From the NCBI GenBank assembly GCA_936440205.1, contig OW387145.1, forward strand, positions 15,561,396-15,625,395: a stretch of DNA of 64,000 bases, given 5' to 3'. The position numbers and the translations under genes are program-made. Source of the stretch: Lepidonotus clava. Lineage: Eukaryota; Annelida; Polychaeta; Phyllodocida; Polynoidae. The notes below the pieces were generated by a model. That model was not told the origin of the DNA. It searched no databases and saw nothing but the letters and a program-made list of their open reading frames with translations. Within the stretch, counting starts at the first letter, position 1, and each line of letters begins with the position of its first letter. Below are positions 54,601-64,000 of the stretch, one piece after another.

Positions 54601-54745
54601 AAATTGTATAGATATGTATTGCTATTTCTTCACCTTGTTCATCTCAATGTTATCCATTATCATCTCTACGAACAACTGGAAGAACATGAACGTTATGTAT
54701 GTGAAGTTGTGGAATTAATAAAAAAAAAAAAAAAAAAAAAAAAAA
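51633..54745 (+). mobile_element. Non-LTR retrotransposon (LINE), 5'-truncated, ORF2 intact
   Basis: ORF2 is followed by a short 3' UTR and a run of about 25 A that contains AATAAA. No ORF1 precedes it; satellite sequence continues up to the start, so it was probably truncated just before ORF2. Clade is CR1/L2/Jockey-like by motif style, not resolved. No target duplication was identified. Confidence 0.8.
51647..54514 (+). CDS. LINE ORF2: endonuclease and reverse transcriptase
   Basis: 955 residues, no interruption. The AP-endonuclease part has HLNIRSLLKH, SETWLTS, GGGIVIYMR, VGDFNID and ISDHYPVF in about the first 250 residues. The reverse transcriptase has FIDYSKAFETLDH, YGVPQGSVLGPLFYIIYVND and MYADDTVIFSG, followed by VYLGVELDNRL. 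It nicks the target and copies its RNA at the nick. The open frame suggests a young copy. Confidence 0.93.
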   Translation: MTIIPSKHKGMSFVHLNIRSLLKHLGELEISLGTFDVIAVSETWLTSITPNSMLFLEGYTIFRQDRLHAAENIKDRGGGIVIYMRNEIAQYAYMSPEHSSVTPDLEKCFLYINQPFRKPLWLAICYRPPCGNPTLGIDELTVTLETITKNNNNFEVLIVGDFNIDYKKSNTSTCRKLKSFERKFNLKQHILEATRITNLVKSVIDLIFTDMNFVIQSGILPITISDHYPVFIIKKKNRPDKSFDTIKGRSFKNYDPTAFRDIILIDPRWKNLWLSGRDPNLLWEIMEGIIIDAADTLCPMVPIRVRRNTPGWYTQEIIEAVNHKKLLTRNYQDDNSMENLLKLKYYKNKVRKLLYKPKIEIVTATLDDNKSNPKRFWRYLNTSLGLNNPSACINCTQLRNENGDIIRGIELFNHLSTYYAQNGKRLAEEFINVKPDDIGFFTKIEHEFNFCSIPQEVVSRLVREIDRHKSSGLQELNSGLLKDAFECIPLELTYLLNQSIATGIFPASWAVGTITPIPKEGDPLEANNWRPITILPLPGKLLEKAIHYQIYNYLEKNGLLHQNQHGFRKGLSTSTAIFKEVKQFYGNYMEKKSTSCIFIDYSKAFETLDHALLLQKLKKYGFSDDSLDWVDSYLNNRKHRVSCNKILSEETTVSYGVPQGSVLGPLFYIIYVNDLLWGLKQEIDCEIEMYADDTVIFSGAEDPSVSMAKTKNLFLKLRDWCYSNKITINFKKTKHMLIARTVELETQFDDATIFIENIKLQNVQSYVYLGVELDNRLNMQKVAENSFNKANRKLYLLKRIRPYVTTSVANLIYKTCVLPLLDYADFLVDSCTAATKNHLETIQRRAMLIIDRKRNLGQSYDQLLQTYGHQRLYKRRETHLLSVMYRQKSFIDNLNTLRCDKTLRSDSKIKFKTPFTTLTKVRKSPFYRGAKLWDMLPSNIQRATTKVKFRRLVNS

Positions 54746-54849
54746 GATTACAAAAAATAAAAATCTCATGTAAGTCTGATACTAGAACCACTCCAATGAT
54801 CCTAATATTTAATATGAAGAAACCTGAGAATAATAAAAAAATGAAAACC

Positions 54850-55115
54850 AAATATCTGCTTGGGGAGTGATGAAAACCTGTTTGGACATTAACTTGATGA
54901 AAAATGAATAATTTGAAAATCAAACATCTGCTTGGAGAATGTATACCTTAAAATCTGCTTGGGGAGTGATGAGAACCTATTCTTAGATTCCAGCAGTGAA
55001 AATATAAACTTGATGCAAAAACAAAAATTAAAAAACGAAGACCTGTTTAGACTTTACCAGCACTCAAAACATTTAAACTTGATGCAAAAATAAAAAATTG
55101 AAACTGAATATCTGT
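54850..55115. repeat. Diverged satellite-like repeat, right part
   Basis: It continues the series at 51100-51632 with 'atctgcttggggagtgatga', 'aacctgttt' and 'taaacttgatgcaaaaa'. Confidence 0.6.
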
Positions 55116-55715
55116 GACTCCCCACACAAAAAGGATGCTCCGAGGGGGTTATATCTTAAGCTCTAAGGCCAATATTTAGGGAGATATTGGTAGATTTGTG
55201 AAAAATAGGGATAAAATTGTCTTAAACCAACTTTTTGTGTGGAATTCAGTTATCCCACTCTAAACATTCCATTTTATTTCAAAAACATTCTATTTGGAAT
55301 GTTAATAGAATTGTTTTCCCCAATTATTACCTAACATTAGATGTTTGGTTACCATGGTAACGACATTATTTTGCAGATTTTTTTCAACTAGAAATCTGAA
55401 GATTGTCGGCCAGAAACTGGCCGATGTTGCATTGGTGGTTTTTAAATGTTATAAAAGGAACATGTCATATACACATCCTTCTTGCTAAGATTGGTGCCCC
55501 CTCCTAGCAGAAATAAGAACCCTGATAAGGAGAATGTTGTCCAATTCATTCTGCAGCACTGACCACTAGGCTTGGTGCAGAGTCAATTGACAATTGGTGC
55601 CCACTCAGATGGTCAAGTACCTTTGCCTATTAGTAGTGTGTGGAATGTGTATTGGTAGGGCAGGGGGAGAAGGGGTAATTGTGGTTCTGCTGAGGGTGCA
55701 AAAAAAAAAAAATTT
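55116..55715. other. Non-coding stretch
   Basis: No gene or repeat recognised; moderate AT content. Confidence 0.4.
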
Positions 55716-56628
55716 CAGTCGAGCGCCCAACCCCTGTCGAGCGCCAACCCCCTGTCGAGCGCCCACCCCCGTCGAGCCTCAACCCCCATTGAGCTCCAAC
55801 CCCCCGTCGAGCGCCCACCCCCCGTTGTGCGCCCACCCCCATCGAGCGCCCAGCCCCATCGGGTCCCCACTCCCTGTCGAGCCCCCACCCCCCATGGAAC
55901 GCCAACCCCCATCGAGCGCCCACCCCATCGAGCGCCCACCCCCCGTCGAGCAGCCATCCCCCGTCGAGCGCCCCCCCGTCGAGCGCCCACCCTACGTCGA
56001 GCACCCCCCCCAACCCCCAACCACCCCCACCCCCCCGTCGAGCGCCCACTCCCCCTCGAGCGCCCACCCCGTCGAGTGCCCACCCCCCGTCGAGCGCCCA
56101 CCCCCCGTCGAGCGCCCACCCACCGTCAAGCGCCCACCCCCCCTCAAGCGCCCACCCCCCGTCGAGTGCCCACCCCATGGAGCGCCCAGCCCCATAGAGC
56201 GCCCACCCCCATAGAGCGCCCACCCCCATCGAGCGCCCACCCCCATAGAGCGCCCACCCCCATCGAGCGCCCACCCCCATCTAGTGCCAACCCCCATCGA
56301 GCGCCCACCCCCATGGAACGCCCACCCCCATCGAGCGCCCATCCCCATTGAGCGCCCACCCCATCGAGCTCCCACCCCCATCGAGCGCCCACCCCCATCG
56401 AGCTCCCACCCCCATGGAACGCCCACCCCCATCGAGCGCCCATCCCCATTGAGCGCCCACCCCATCGAGCTCCCACCCCCATCAAGCGCCCACCCCCATC
56501 GAGCGCCCACCCCCATGGAACGCCCACCCCCATCGAGCGCCCATCCCCATTGAGCGCCCACCCCATCGAGCTCCCACCCCCATCGAGCGCCCACCCCCAT
56601 CGAGCGCCCACCCACCACCAAAATTTTA
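55716..56628. repeat. GC-rich 17-bp minisatellite with about 102-bp higher-order period
   Basis: About 50 units of GAGCGCCCACCCCCATC. The left half has CCGTCGAGC variants and the right half CCATCGAGC. In the right half a six-unit block headed by 'catggaacgcccac' repeats at 56312, 56414 and 56515. Long open frames on both strands (Pro/Arg-rich or Gly/Trp-rich) come from the repeat and are not genes. Confidence 0.85.
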
Positions 56629-57047
56629 GGAGTCATACTTGGAATTGCATTAATATCAACCAATCAGAGGTCAGTATTTATTCACTGCTCAGAAAGGTTT
56701 CAGACTATTCTGATAATCTAAACTTAGTCTGAAGAAAGTCTGAACTGGTTTTAATGTTTAGAAACTGTATTCAGAAGTGGATTATCCAGCCCATTGTCAC
56801 TGTCAAACATTTCTTTGGATACTATTGAGATTTTGTCCATGTTTTGACCATATTGATCAATTTTATGCCAGTTTCCTTAAGTCTAAAAAAGTCTGAAATC
56901 AGACTAAAGTCTGAAAACTGACATCCCTGCAAGTACCCAAACGAATTATCGATTCGATAGTGGTTTAGAAAACCAAAGAGCTCCGGGTATTCGACATTAT
57001 ATAGATATACTAGAGATGTGGTTAGGAAATATCAGTAAAATTCCCAT
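56629..57047. other. Spacer between two minisatellites
   Basis: Non-coding; several 'agtctgaa' words near 56700-56920. Confidence 0.4.
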
Positions 57048-57284
57048 GACGATGCCATGACATCCCCATGACGATGCTATAATATCATCAGGATAATGCC
57101 ATGCCATCCCCATGACAATGCCATGCCATCCCCATGACAATGCCATGACATCCCCATGACAATGTCATGACATCCCCATGACAATGCCATGACATCCCCA
57201 TGACAATGCCATGACATCCCCATGACAATGCCATGACATCCCCATGGCAATGTCACAACATGCCCATGGCAATGCCACGACATC
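57048..57284. repeat. 22-bp minisatellite
   Basis: Ten to eleven units of ATGACATCCCCATGACAATGCC, almost identical in the middle, with decay at both edges. Not a multiple of 3, so the minus-strand frame (His/Trp/Cys-rich) is spurious. Confidence 0.85.
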
Positions 57285-58852
57285 CACCTTTGCCCTCTTC
57301 AACCTTTTGATTCTCATGATGAACAGGCCTATCATTACTTATTCCTTGCTTCCAATACCCAATCTATACTTTCACAAATGAATGTTGACCCTTAGGATCA
57401 AATAACAGACACAAACATGCTCAACTTTTCAAAAATAGTATAACTTATGAGGGAAACACTATACATGACCATATTTGGAAAGATTTCAATCTCCGAACAG
57501 ATGTTACAGGTGACCTACATTCAGAAACCCCATAGAAGACAGTGTTATAGACTCACGATCTCCAAGCAGAGCCATCAACAAGAAGCAGTGACTATCAAAG
57601 TTCCGATTGTTGGAACGATCGATGTTCGCCCTTAACATAACTAGAAATCTGAAATCTTATCATAGAGGTGAGGGGGGGGGGGTGACCTGCCGGGGCAGTA
57701 TGCGTGGCCGGGTAGGGGGAGGAGGCAGTCAGTAGAGAGTTTTTGCAAACCACACGTATCTCAATGCCCCGATCCCGAAACAGATCCTGGGGCTATAGAT
57801 GAATGGTTCCCATGGACAATGTTCCTAATAAAGCAGCTATAGCCAAAAATGAATAACTTTGTTTCTCTTTTAATTGAATATGTCAGAAACTTAATTTAAT
57901 TTTAGGATAATGAGCTTCTAACATGTAAAACTGAAATTAAACAGCTGGATTATGTTGATTCTGTGTATGTATATTTTGAGAAATACCGCTGTGTCTGTGA
58001 AGACAGACTGGTTCTTTTATGAGCACTGGCATGTGCCACAGACAATCAAACACATAATAGGTTTAAAAGGCAAACTTCTGCAGGTCAAGTCTGGTGTATT
58101 CAAGACCCTCCAATCAAACTCATCAGGATACGGATCGGGGCAGTGAGATCCGTGTGTGTTGCAAAAACTCTCTAGGTCAGGAGGGCAAATAGCGGACTTA
58201 AAACTAGTTTCTATGGACCATCCTTACTAATTTTAGAATAACTTTTCTTGTAATGTGGCTACAATATTGAATAATATATCATTTTAAAGCTATGAATTTA
58301 CCTGTTTTAGGGGTGCAACAGATGATAAGCCTAAATGGAATGTTTTCCTTCTATAGAACTGAATGGAACCTAAATTTTTTTAAAAAGTTGCTGAAAATGT
58401 TGGACATTCAATATTAAGGGCTATAGAAATATTTCTTAATCATTCCAATTGTTTATACAACCTCCATTTTCAAAAAGGGTATGTTGTAAGGATTATTTTG
58501 ATATGTCATATGCTATTATAATCAGGACCTATCAAGAGTTATTCAGTTTTGAATGCTAAAAATAAAAGTTCCGAAAACCACCTTTTTGCCCAGTTAGCAG
58601 CCATATCAAAACATAAGTTTACACTCCAAAATGCAAATTGGGTTCTATTGTTCTTTATCTGCATGCAGATAAAACTTATATTTGTGTGGGTAGTATTGTG
58701 AATATCAAATAACTATGTTAATCAGGTACAATAGAATTATTTATTTAGCTTGTTGAATGTTGAAATAAAGAATAATAAGATATGAGGTCAGGGAGACAAT
58801 ATCTATTATATTAAATCTTGAAACTGTCCGAGGTTGTCACGGCAGTGCCAGG
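57285..58852. other. Non-coding stretch
   Basis: No reliable gene. It has a G-run near 57670. Short frames at 57447 and 57952 have no recognisable content. Confidence 0.4.
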
Positions 58853-58980
58853 AGTAGTAAACCCCAAGGTCGAGTTCAACTCGTGGCGCGAAATGCGCAG
58901 GGTTTATCGGCTCTAGCTAGGGCTCATTTATGCACGCATTTCGCGCCAACGAGTTGAACTCGACCTTGGGGTTTACTACT
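58853..58980. repeat. 46-bp-arm palindrome (foldback) with 37-base loop
   Basis: Arm 58853-58897 and arm 58935-58980 are reverse complements except for one indel, and contain AACCCCAAGGTCGAGTTCAA or its complement. The layout is like the palindrome at 23300-23476, though the sequences differ. Confidence 0.8.
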
Positions 58981-59287
58981 CACGGCTAAGGAAAATTATT
59001 TTAATCTAGAGCGACCTAGCCTAGTGAGTAATACAGCTTTTACGAGGTGCAGACAGCGAAGCAACCGAAAGTTATAGCATAATATACAAGTTATTTCCAT
59101 TTCTCATGAAACCAATTTTCCTCTACTTACGTTCTCTTGTCATTCTAGTTGTACAAAACCGATTTCAAATAACCTATCTTCTAAATCAATAAATTTGATA
59201 ACCCAGCTTGTAGCCTCTCTCATGTTGTTGACGAGAAAAACGTCATCGCTTTTCGTGTAGTCTTAATCTCGTTAAGATTTGCTTTAG

Positions 59288-59296
59288 TATAAATAG
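59288..59296 (+). promoter_or_regulatory. TATA box (TATAAATAG)
   Basis: A good TATA match about 97 bases before the first Met of the RG-rich gene; transcription would start near 59315-59320. No other core element was identified. Confidence 0.45.
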
Positions 59297-59384
59297 TTAA
59301 TTTGTATTTACTAAATATTATTTAAGTTTATTTCAATATCGAAAATAAAATTGAAATTAAACGTATATTATTTAGTTAGTTTCA

Positions 59385-60935
59385 ATGTTAGTCATGAATT
59401 TAAAAGAAACCTGTTCGAGACTACAGTACGTCACCGAAATTCGTTATGACTTGCATACTACGTCACGGAAATTTCCACCGGCACTTTTGAGAACAAGAGA
59501 GGCTGGGAGGGCAGCGATTTTTCTTCGTTTTTCTATACCTTTTCATCGGCAACATATGACATCAGGAAACGTTTTTAACACGGTAAGTTTATTATTTTGA
59601 CAACTAAGAATCGATTTATGTTGGTTATATATTGACTCAAATGGTTTAAAATAGTAAATTTCGATGATTATTTTTTTACGGGGGACGCAGTCTCCGATAA
59701 GTCTCGCACGCCATCTTGGATTTCTTGTTCAAAGCGGAAATAGGGTAATACCCTAACAAAATCATGCTTAAACTCTGAATTATTGTTATCAGTTAAATCT
59801 TACGGATCATTTTATTACTATGCTTCAGTTTTTACAAAGGTAACATTAAGAACAACTGTTAGGGATCAAAACGAGGAGACGAACTCTGGGCTCCTCGCCC
59901 TACCAGTTTGGTCATTACTGTGGGGCTCTAGGAGGTGTTGGGTTAGAAAAATGCTTTGCGCCAATGCGCTATATACATCTATTTAGATTTATTGCTTCAT
60001 TTAGCATTATGTAAATATTTAACCTTACCGACCTTTTTGATCACAAAGGAACTTTTATTTTTCGCAACTTGTAATCTTTTCATTTTGCTTTCTCAGCACG
60101 TAGGAATTTTTATTGTACATAAATCTATTTTTATTTCCAGATCCTTGAAGAATACGCACTCATCTTAATTCACCAACGCTTGAAGATGGAGGCCGCAGAT
60201 CCTAACTCTCCACTTAACGCGCTGCCCTCCCAGCCCCCCAAAACCACCCGTGGGCGCGGACGCGGTCGAGGCAGGGGTCGTAAGCGACAAGATCAACAGA
60301 AAACTCAGCCTGTATTTAATCCGGTTGCATTTGATCCTACTTTTATGACGACTGCATCTTTTTTACCTTCATACACTGTTCAAGGCCCTTTTGCTCCGTC
60401 GGACCCTTTTGCTCAACATAACTCTTGTGCACCGGGACTGATTTATTCCCACAGTCACTTTAACTCTACTCAGACTTACCCCACTTTTAATCCGGCTCAA
60501 AATGATCCTCAGGCTTTTGCCACTTTTAACCCTGCTCAAAGCAACCCTCAGGCCTTTGTCACTTTTAACTCTGCTCAAAGCAACTCTCAGGCTTTTCCAC
60601 AAGACAGTTCCGGTGACTACATTTATATCTCATCTGGAGATGAGGTTGGAAATGAGGATGAGACCGAGATTTCTTCATCTAGCAAGACTCCAGAGCCTTC
60701 ATCTACAAAGACCAGGAAACCTCGCCCTGCGCCTTCTGGGAAACCCTGCCCTGCGCCTTCTTCTTCATCTAACGGGGCTACAGGATCTCATCCAGACTTC
60801 GAAAATCCAGACGTAGACACCGTAGACCTACCTCAAGCAATAAAGGACATTAGGAAGATAGCGGAAAAAATTATTCCAGGCCACGGAGGTTTCATCTCAG
60901 AATTTGTTCTACGATATTATAATCATCATAAGTAA
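59385..60935 (+). CDS. Two-exon gene for RG-rich, low-complexity protein
   Basis: Exon 1 (59385-59582) ends at a GTAAGT donor. Exon 2 (60141-60935) begins after TTATTTCCAG. Both are phase 0 and open through the junction, giving about 330 residues. An internal Met at 60186 in good context (GAAGATGG) would give 249 residues. The exon 2 part has an RGRGRGRGRGRKR tract, then repeats of the form FNPAQSNPQAF, a Ser/Glu-rich acidic stretch and a compact C-terminus (AIKDIRKIAEKIIPGHGGF). RG tracts usually bind RNA or DNA. I do not recognise the protein. It could be a host gene or belong to an unknown element. A short 'tttttacaaag' exon near 59830 is possible. Confidence 0.45.
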
Positions 60936-61230
60936 CTGCAACGATATTTTAACCACGAAGGTTTCATCTCAGAATTTGTATCTGGATTTTTAGAACTCAT
61001 ATGAGCAAATTCATGCCTAGTTGTTTAGGCTGTTCAAAAAAAAAGTAAGCGTGTTGTAAGGTTATTTTTAAGAAGGTATCTATATTTCTCTAAAGTATTC
61101 GTCAGCCTATTTGTTTAGGTTGTTTATTCAAAAAAAAGTAAGCATGTTGTATTAACTTCGCGATAATCGCGTTGGACTTATTAAAAAAAAAGTAAGCATG
61201 TTGTATTAACTTCGCGATATTATCGCGTTG
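60936..61230. repeat. Local direct repeats after the RG-rich gene
   Basis: 'ggtttcatctcagaatttgt' of the last coding part recurs at 60960. 'aaaaaaagtaagc(a/g)tgttgta' occurs three times (61041, 61134, 61188). The last two have 'ttaacttcgcgat' plus an 'atcgcg' palindrome, 54 bases apart. Confidence 0.65.
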
Positions 61231-61725
61231 GAGTATCATTTCTCTCAAAATGCGCCGGGTTTCTTGTTCTCAAAAGTCATAAAAGTAAGACTCGTGCATA
61301 CCAATACCTAGAATCCTGACTAAAGGTAGAATTTAGAATTTCATTTCCAAAGTAGAATTTAGATTTAAAAAATTAGAATTTCATTTCTAAACACCTATTA
61401 TCCTTTGCAGCTTATGGTTGGTATGCACGAGTCTTCTTTACAGGGTTCTCATCCAAATTAAGTAGCTGTATGTTCTTATCGCGGTATCTTTAAAACTAAT
61501 GCTGTATGCGTTATGTCTTTTTGTAATGAAAACTGCGCTGGTCGCTTTTTCTGAAGCGCTTATCTGATTTTAGGTTCTGTACAAGACAGTTTGCTTTATT
61601 CCTCAATATTTCTTCAAGCACTTGAACGTAGTGTTTGCTTTGTTACCTAAATTAGACCTTGTTTGAAAAAAGCTGCTAATTTTTTGAACCGACTCCGTAG
61701 TAATGGATCGGCTCGGAGGGGCTTC

Positions 61726-61947
61726 GCTTATAACTCATCTCAAAGCTGGTGGAGAACCACACTTTGTAAAGGAATTCTGATTCATGTTGGTACATTTCTT
61801 GGACTTGTCATCTACTTTACAGCAGTATACTGACACGCTTATAACTCATCTCAAAGCTGGTGGTGAACCACACTTTGTAAAGGAATTCTGATTCATGTTG
61901 GTACATTTCTTGGACTTGTCATCTACTTTACAGCAGTATACTGTCAG
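61726..61947. repeat. 111-bp tandem duplication
   Basis: 'gcttataactcatctcaaag' starts both copies at 61726 and 61837; the copies differ at very few sites. Confidence 0.85.
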
Positions 61948-61992
61948 TGTTCTTTAACCAAAGCATGACCACAAGCACTCATCTTCAGGTGT

Positions 61993-62260
61993 CTGAAAAG
62001 TTATATACCTAGGTCCGTGGATAAAATACCGTAGGAAACCAGTTTTAAAGATTTACTTTTAAAGTTTGGAAAATGTATAACTGCTTTTAACATTTAGAAA
62101 AAGTTTAACTGCTTTTAACATTGCTGAAAAGTTATATACTGAGGTCCATGGATAAAATACCGTAGGAAACCAGTTTTAAAGATTTACTTTTAAAGTTTGG
62201 AAAATGTTTAACTGCTTTTAACATTATTTAGAAAAAGTTTAACTGCTTTTAACATTTCTC
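61993..62260. repeat. 131-bp tandem duplication with inner 'ttaactgcttttaacatt' units
   Basis: 'ctgaaaagttatatac' starts the copies at 61993 and 62124. Inner units 'agtttaactgcttttaacat' repeat several times. Confidence 0.8.
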
Positions 62261-62604
62261 TATCACCTTTAAAGTTTGGAGAAAGTACAGAAAGTACATC
62301 TGCTTTTCTGAAAGTTTGGAGAAAGTTCATCTGCTTTTCTGAAATGTTTGTAACTCGAGTTTGAAATTAATTAGAACTGCGCTTCTGTAACTCGCTAGTT
62401 TTTTGTATGGGAACTCTGTCCGTTGTCCGTAACTGTGATGTTCGTAACTGTAACCGCAACCAAGTAAGAAAAGAAGTTTTAAAACAAAAAGAAAAAAGTA
62501 AAAAAATCTAAGAGTATTTTTAGTAAAGAGTAGCAATAAAAGTATTCAAAGAGTATTAGTAAAGAGTAGTAATAAAAGTATTTTATTTAAAAGTTGTTCA
62601 ATCT

Positions 62605-62795
62605 TGTCTATTAAATGAATAAGATCTCTTTTAATTACAACTCGACTCGATATACGACTTAAATTCACGAATATTCTGAAATCAAATATGACGAACCTTT
62701 GTCTATTAAATGAATAAGATCTCTTTTAATTACAACTTGACTCGATATACGACTTAAATTCTTGAATATTCTGAAATCAAATATATCGAACATTT
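62605..62795. repeat. 95-bp tandem duplication
   Basis: 'tgtctattaaatgaataag' starts the copies at 62605 and 62700, followed by 'gactcgatatacgactt' in both. Confidence 0.85.
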
Positions 62796-62934
62796 GATCA
62801 CATTATGGAACTTTTAAAATGCAGTCTAACTCTTTAAAATACAGCATAACTCCTAAATAGATCGTTAATGTAAATTATTGGAAACAGTCACTGTATCATC
62901 AGTAAGTCTCACGCATGGATAAAGAACCTCTTCT

Positions 62935-63075
62935 AGTGTTATTATTACTCGAAGCACAGAAAGAAAGATGCTCACAGACGACCTCTAGTGGTTTGCACAC
63001 AAAGGACCTCTAGTGTTAATTACTCGAAACACTGAAAGATTTGCCCACAGAGGACCTCTAGTGTTTATTACTTGA
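62935..63075. repeat. Three-fold 'cctctagtgt' repeat
   Basis: Units of about 60 bases with 'acctctagtgttaattactc', 'gaagcac' and 'gaaagat'. The middle word at 62977-62991 matches the CTCF core on the minus strand at 13 of 15 positions. Confidence 0.6.
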
Positions 63076-63239
63076 AGCACTTATACGCTGACTTGCTTCG
63101 TTGATATGTAAGTTAGAGCTAGGGTTCATGAAAAAATCTGAAATCTAGAATAATCTTAAAACCGACCTGAAAGAAATTCAGTGACAATTATTATTCTGAG
63201 TGAGTTAATGTTATGAAAACTTTCATCCCTGGATTTATG

Positions 63240-64000
63240 AAGTCTTTTTAATGATTAATGAAAAAAATACAAAGGCAAAACTTTATGGTTATTTACATTT
63301 TATTTTACAATTTCATCCGTTTGGTACATCCTCTTCTTCATATACATTTAATCCATTTATGTTCTCAGGCATGTTATTTCATTCATATTAACATGTTATT
63401 TCACATTATTTCACATTAACATGTTATTTCACATTCACATTAACATGTTCATCTCACATTCATTCAAAATAAATAACCGTTTTTTCATTTTTATAAGCGC
63501 AATTATTTCTAAATACCTCAGATAAGGAGCTAGCTACGTGAGCTAGCAGCTAGCTAGGTGAGCTAGCTAGGAAACATTTCTAAACGCATTAATACATGCG
63601 AGCTAGGTTAACATTTCTAAACGCATTAATACACAATATAAACCTTTATAGATGATGACCTGTTCAGAACACATTAATATTCCAGACAACCTTTTAAACA
63701 AGATCTCTATTGATATATATATATATATACCCTTATAAGCAAACCGTTCAGAGCATATATTTTAATACACAAAGTCTTCATTGATATATATATATTACAT
63801 CAGTAAAAGAGAACTTACAGGTTTTTATTCATACTTAATTTTATTATTAATTTTGTTAAATAAATCTGACTGGCTTAAACTGATGCAAATAAAAAAATAC
63901 AAAATTTAAGCTTACAGCATGATCAAACTGCTTCACTTGTAAATAACCTTCAAACTCATTAATTCACAAGCAGACATGTTCAAATCGCAAGCAAAATGTA
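63240..64000. repeat. AT-rich right edge with short tandem repeats
   Basis: 'acatgttatttcacattaac'-type units at 63370-63455, 'gagctagcta' units at 63527-63610, and 'tatatatata' runs near 63713 and 63785. No gene was seen. Confidence 0.5.

Noticed and set aside
55594-56663. Several long frames, Pro/Arg-rich or Gly/Trp-rich, on both strands
   Set aside because: They arise because the 17-bp GC-rich minisatellite lacks stop codons in most frames.
57077-57283. His/Trp/Cys-rich minus-strand frame
   Set aside because: Product of the 22-bp minisatellite; the unit is not a multiple of three.

Overview
The window looks like nuclear DNA of an invertebrate, most plausibly an amphioxus or another invertebrate deuterostome. 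It has GT-AG split genes with large introns, tandem intronless RING-IBR-RING genes of a type I associate with amphioxus, many inverted-repeat DNA transposon relics, a Polinton/Maverick element and a LINE. The organism is an inference from gene content; nothing in the sequence names it.

Bases 1-22455 are one host gene on the minus strand. Seven exons of an FHIP2 (FAM160B) orthologue can be read from the initiator Met at 22455 down to 42, and the gene runs off the left edge. Two intronless paralogues of about 1,134 and 1,017-1,020 residues, with a C-terminal RING-IBR-RING module, sit on the same strand inside its 18.7-kb first intron. In both, the position of the catalytic RING2 cysteine is not cysteine. 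The rest of this intron holds small inverted-repeat elements with target-site duplications and one perfect match to the vertebrate CTCF core motif.

Bases about 23.6-49.2 kb, upstream of the FHIP2 start, are AT-rich and hold a Polinton/Maverick (adintovirus-like) element. Nearly all its genes are on the minus strand. Read in the direction of transcription, they are a family of small Cys-motif proteins, unassigned proteins, a WEVAL-motif protein, a protein-primed B-family polymerase, a PC4-like protein, two zinc-ribbon proteins, integrase, packaging ATPase, small structural proteins, capsid protein, adenain-like protease and a membrane protein; a dUTPase lies at the far end. A mucin-like secretory or membrane protein lies on the plus strand near the other end. 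Most frames are open, so the copy looks fairly young, with a handful of breaks. I could not find its terminal inverted repeats by eye.

Bases about 49.2-58.9 kb are repeats: a roughly 31-bp tandem array, a diverged satellite-like repeat interrupted by a LINE with a full open ORF2, a GC-rich 17-bp minisatellite with a 102-bp higher-order period, a 22-bp minisatellite and a perfect-hairpin element. Bases 59.3-61 kb hold a candidate TATA box and a two-exon gene for an RG-rich low-complexity protein I do not recognise. It is followed to 63.6 kb by an unusual run of independent local duplications. No rRNA, tRNA or CRISPR array was seen.
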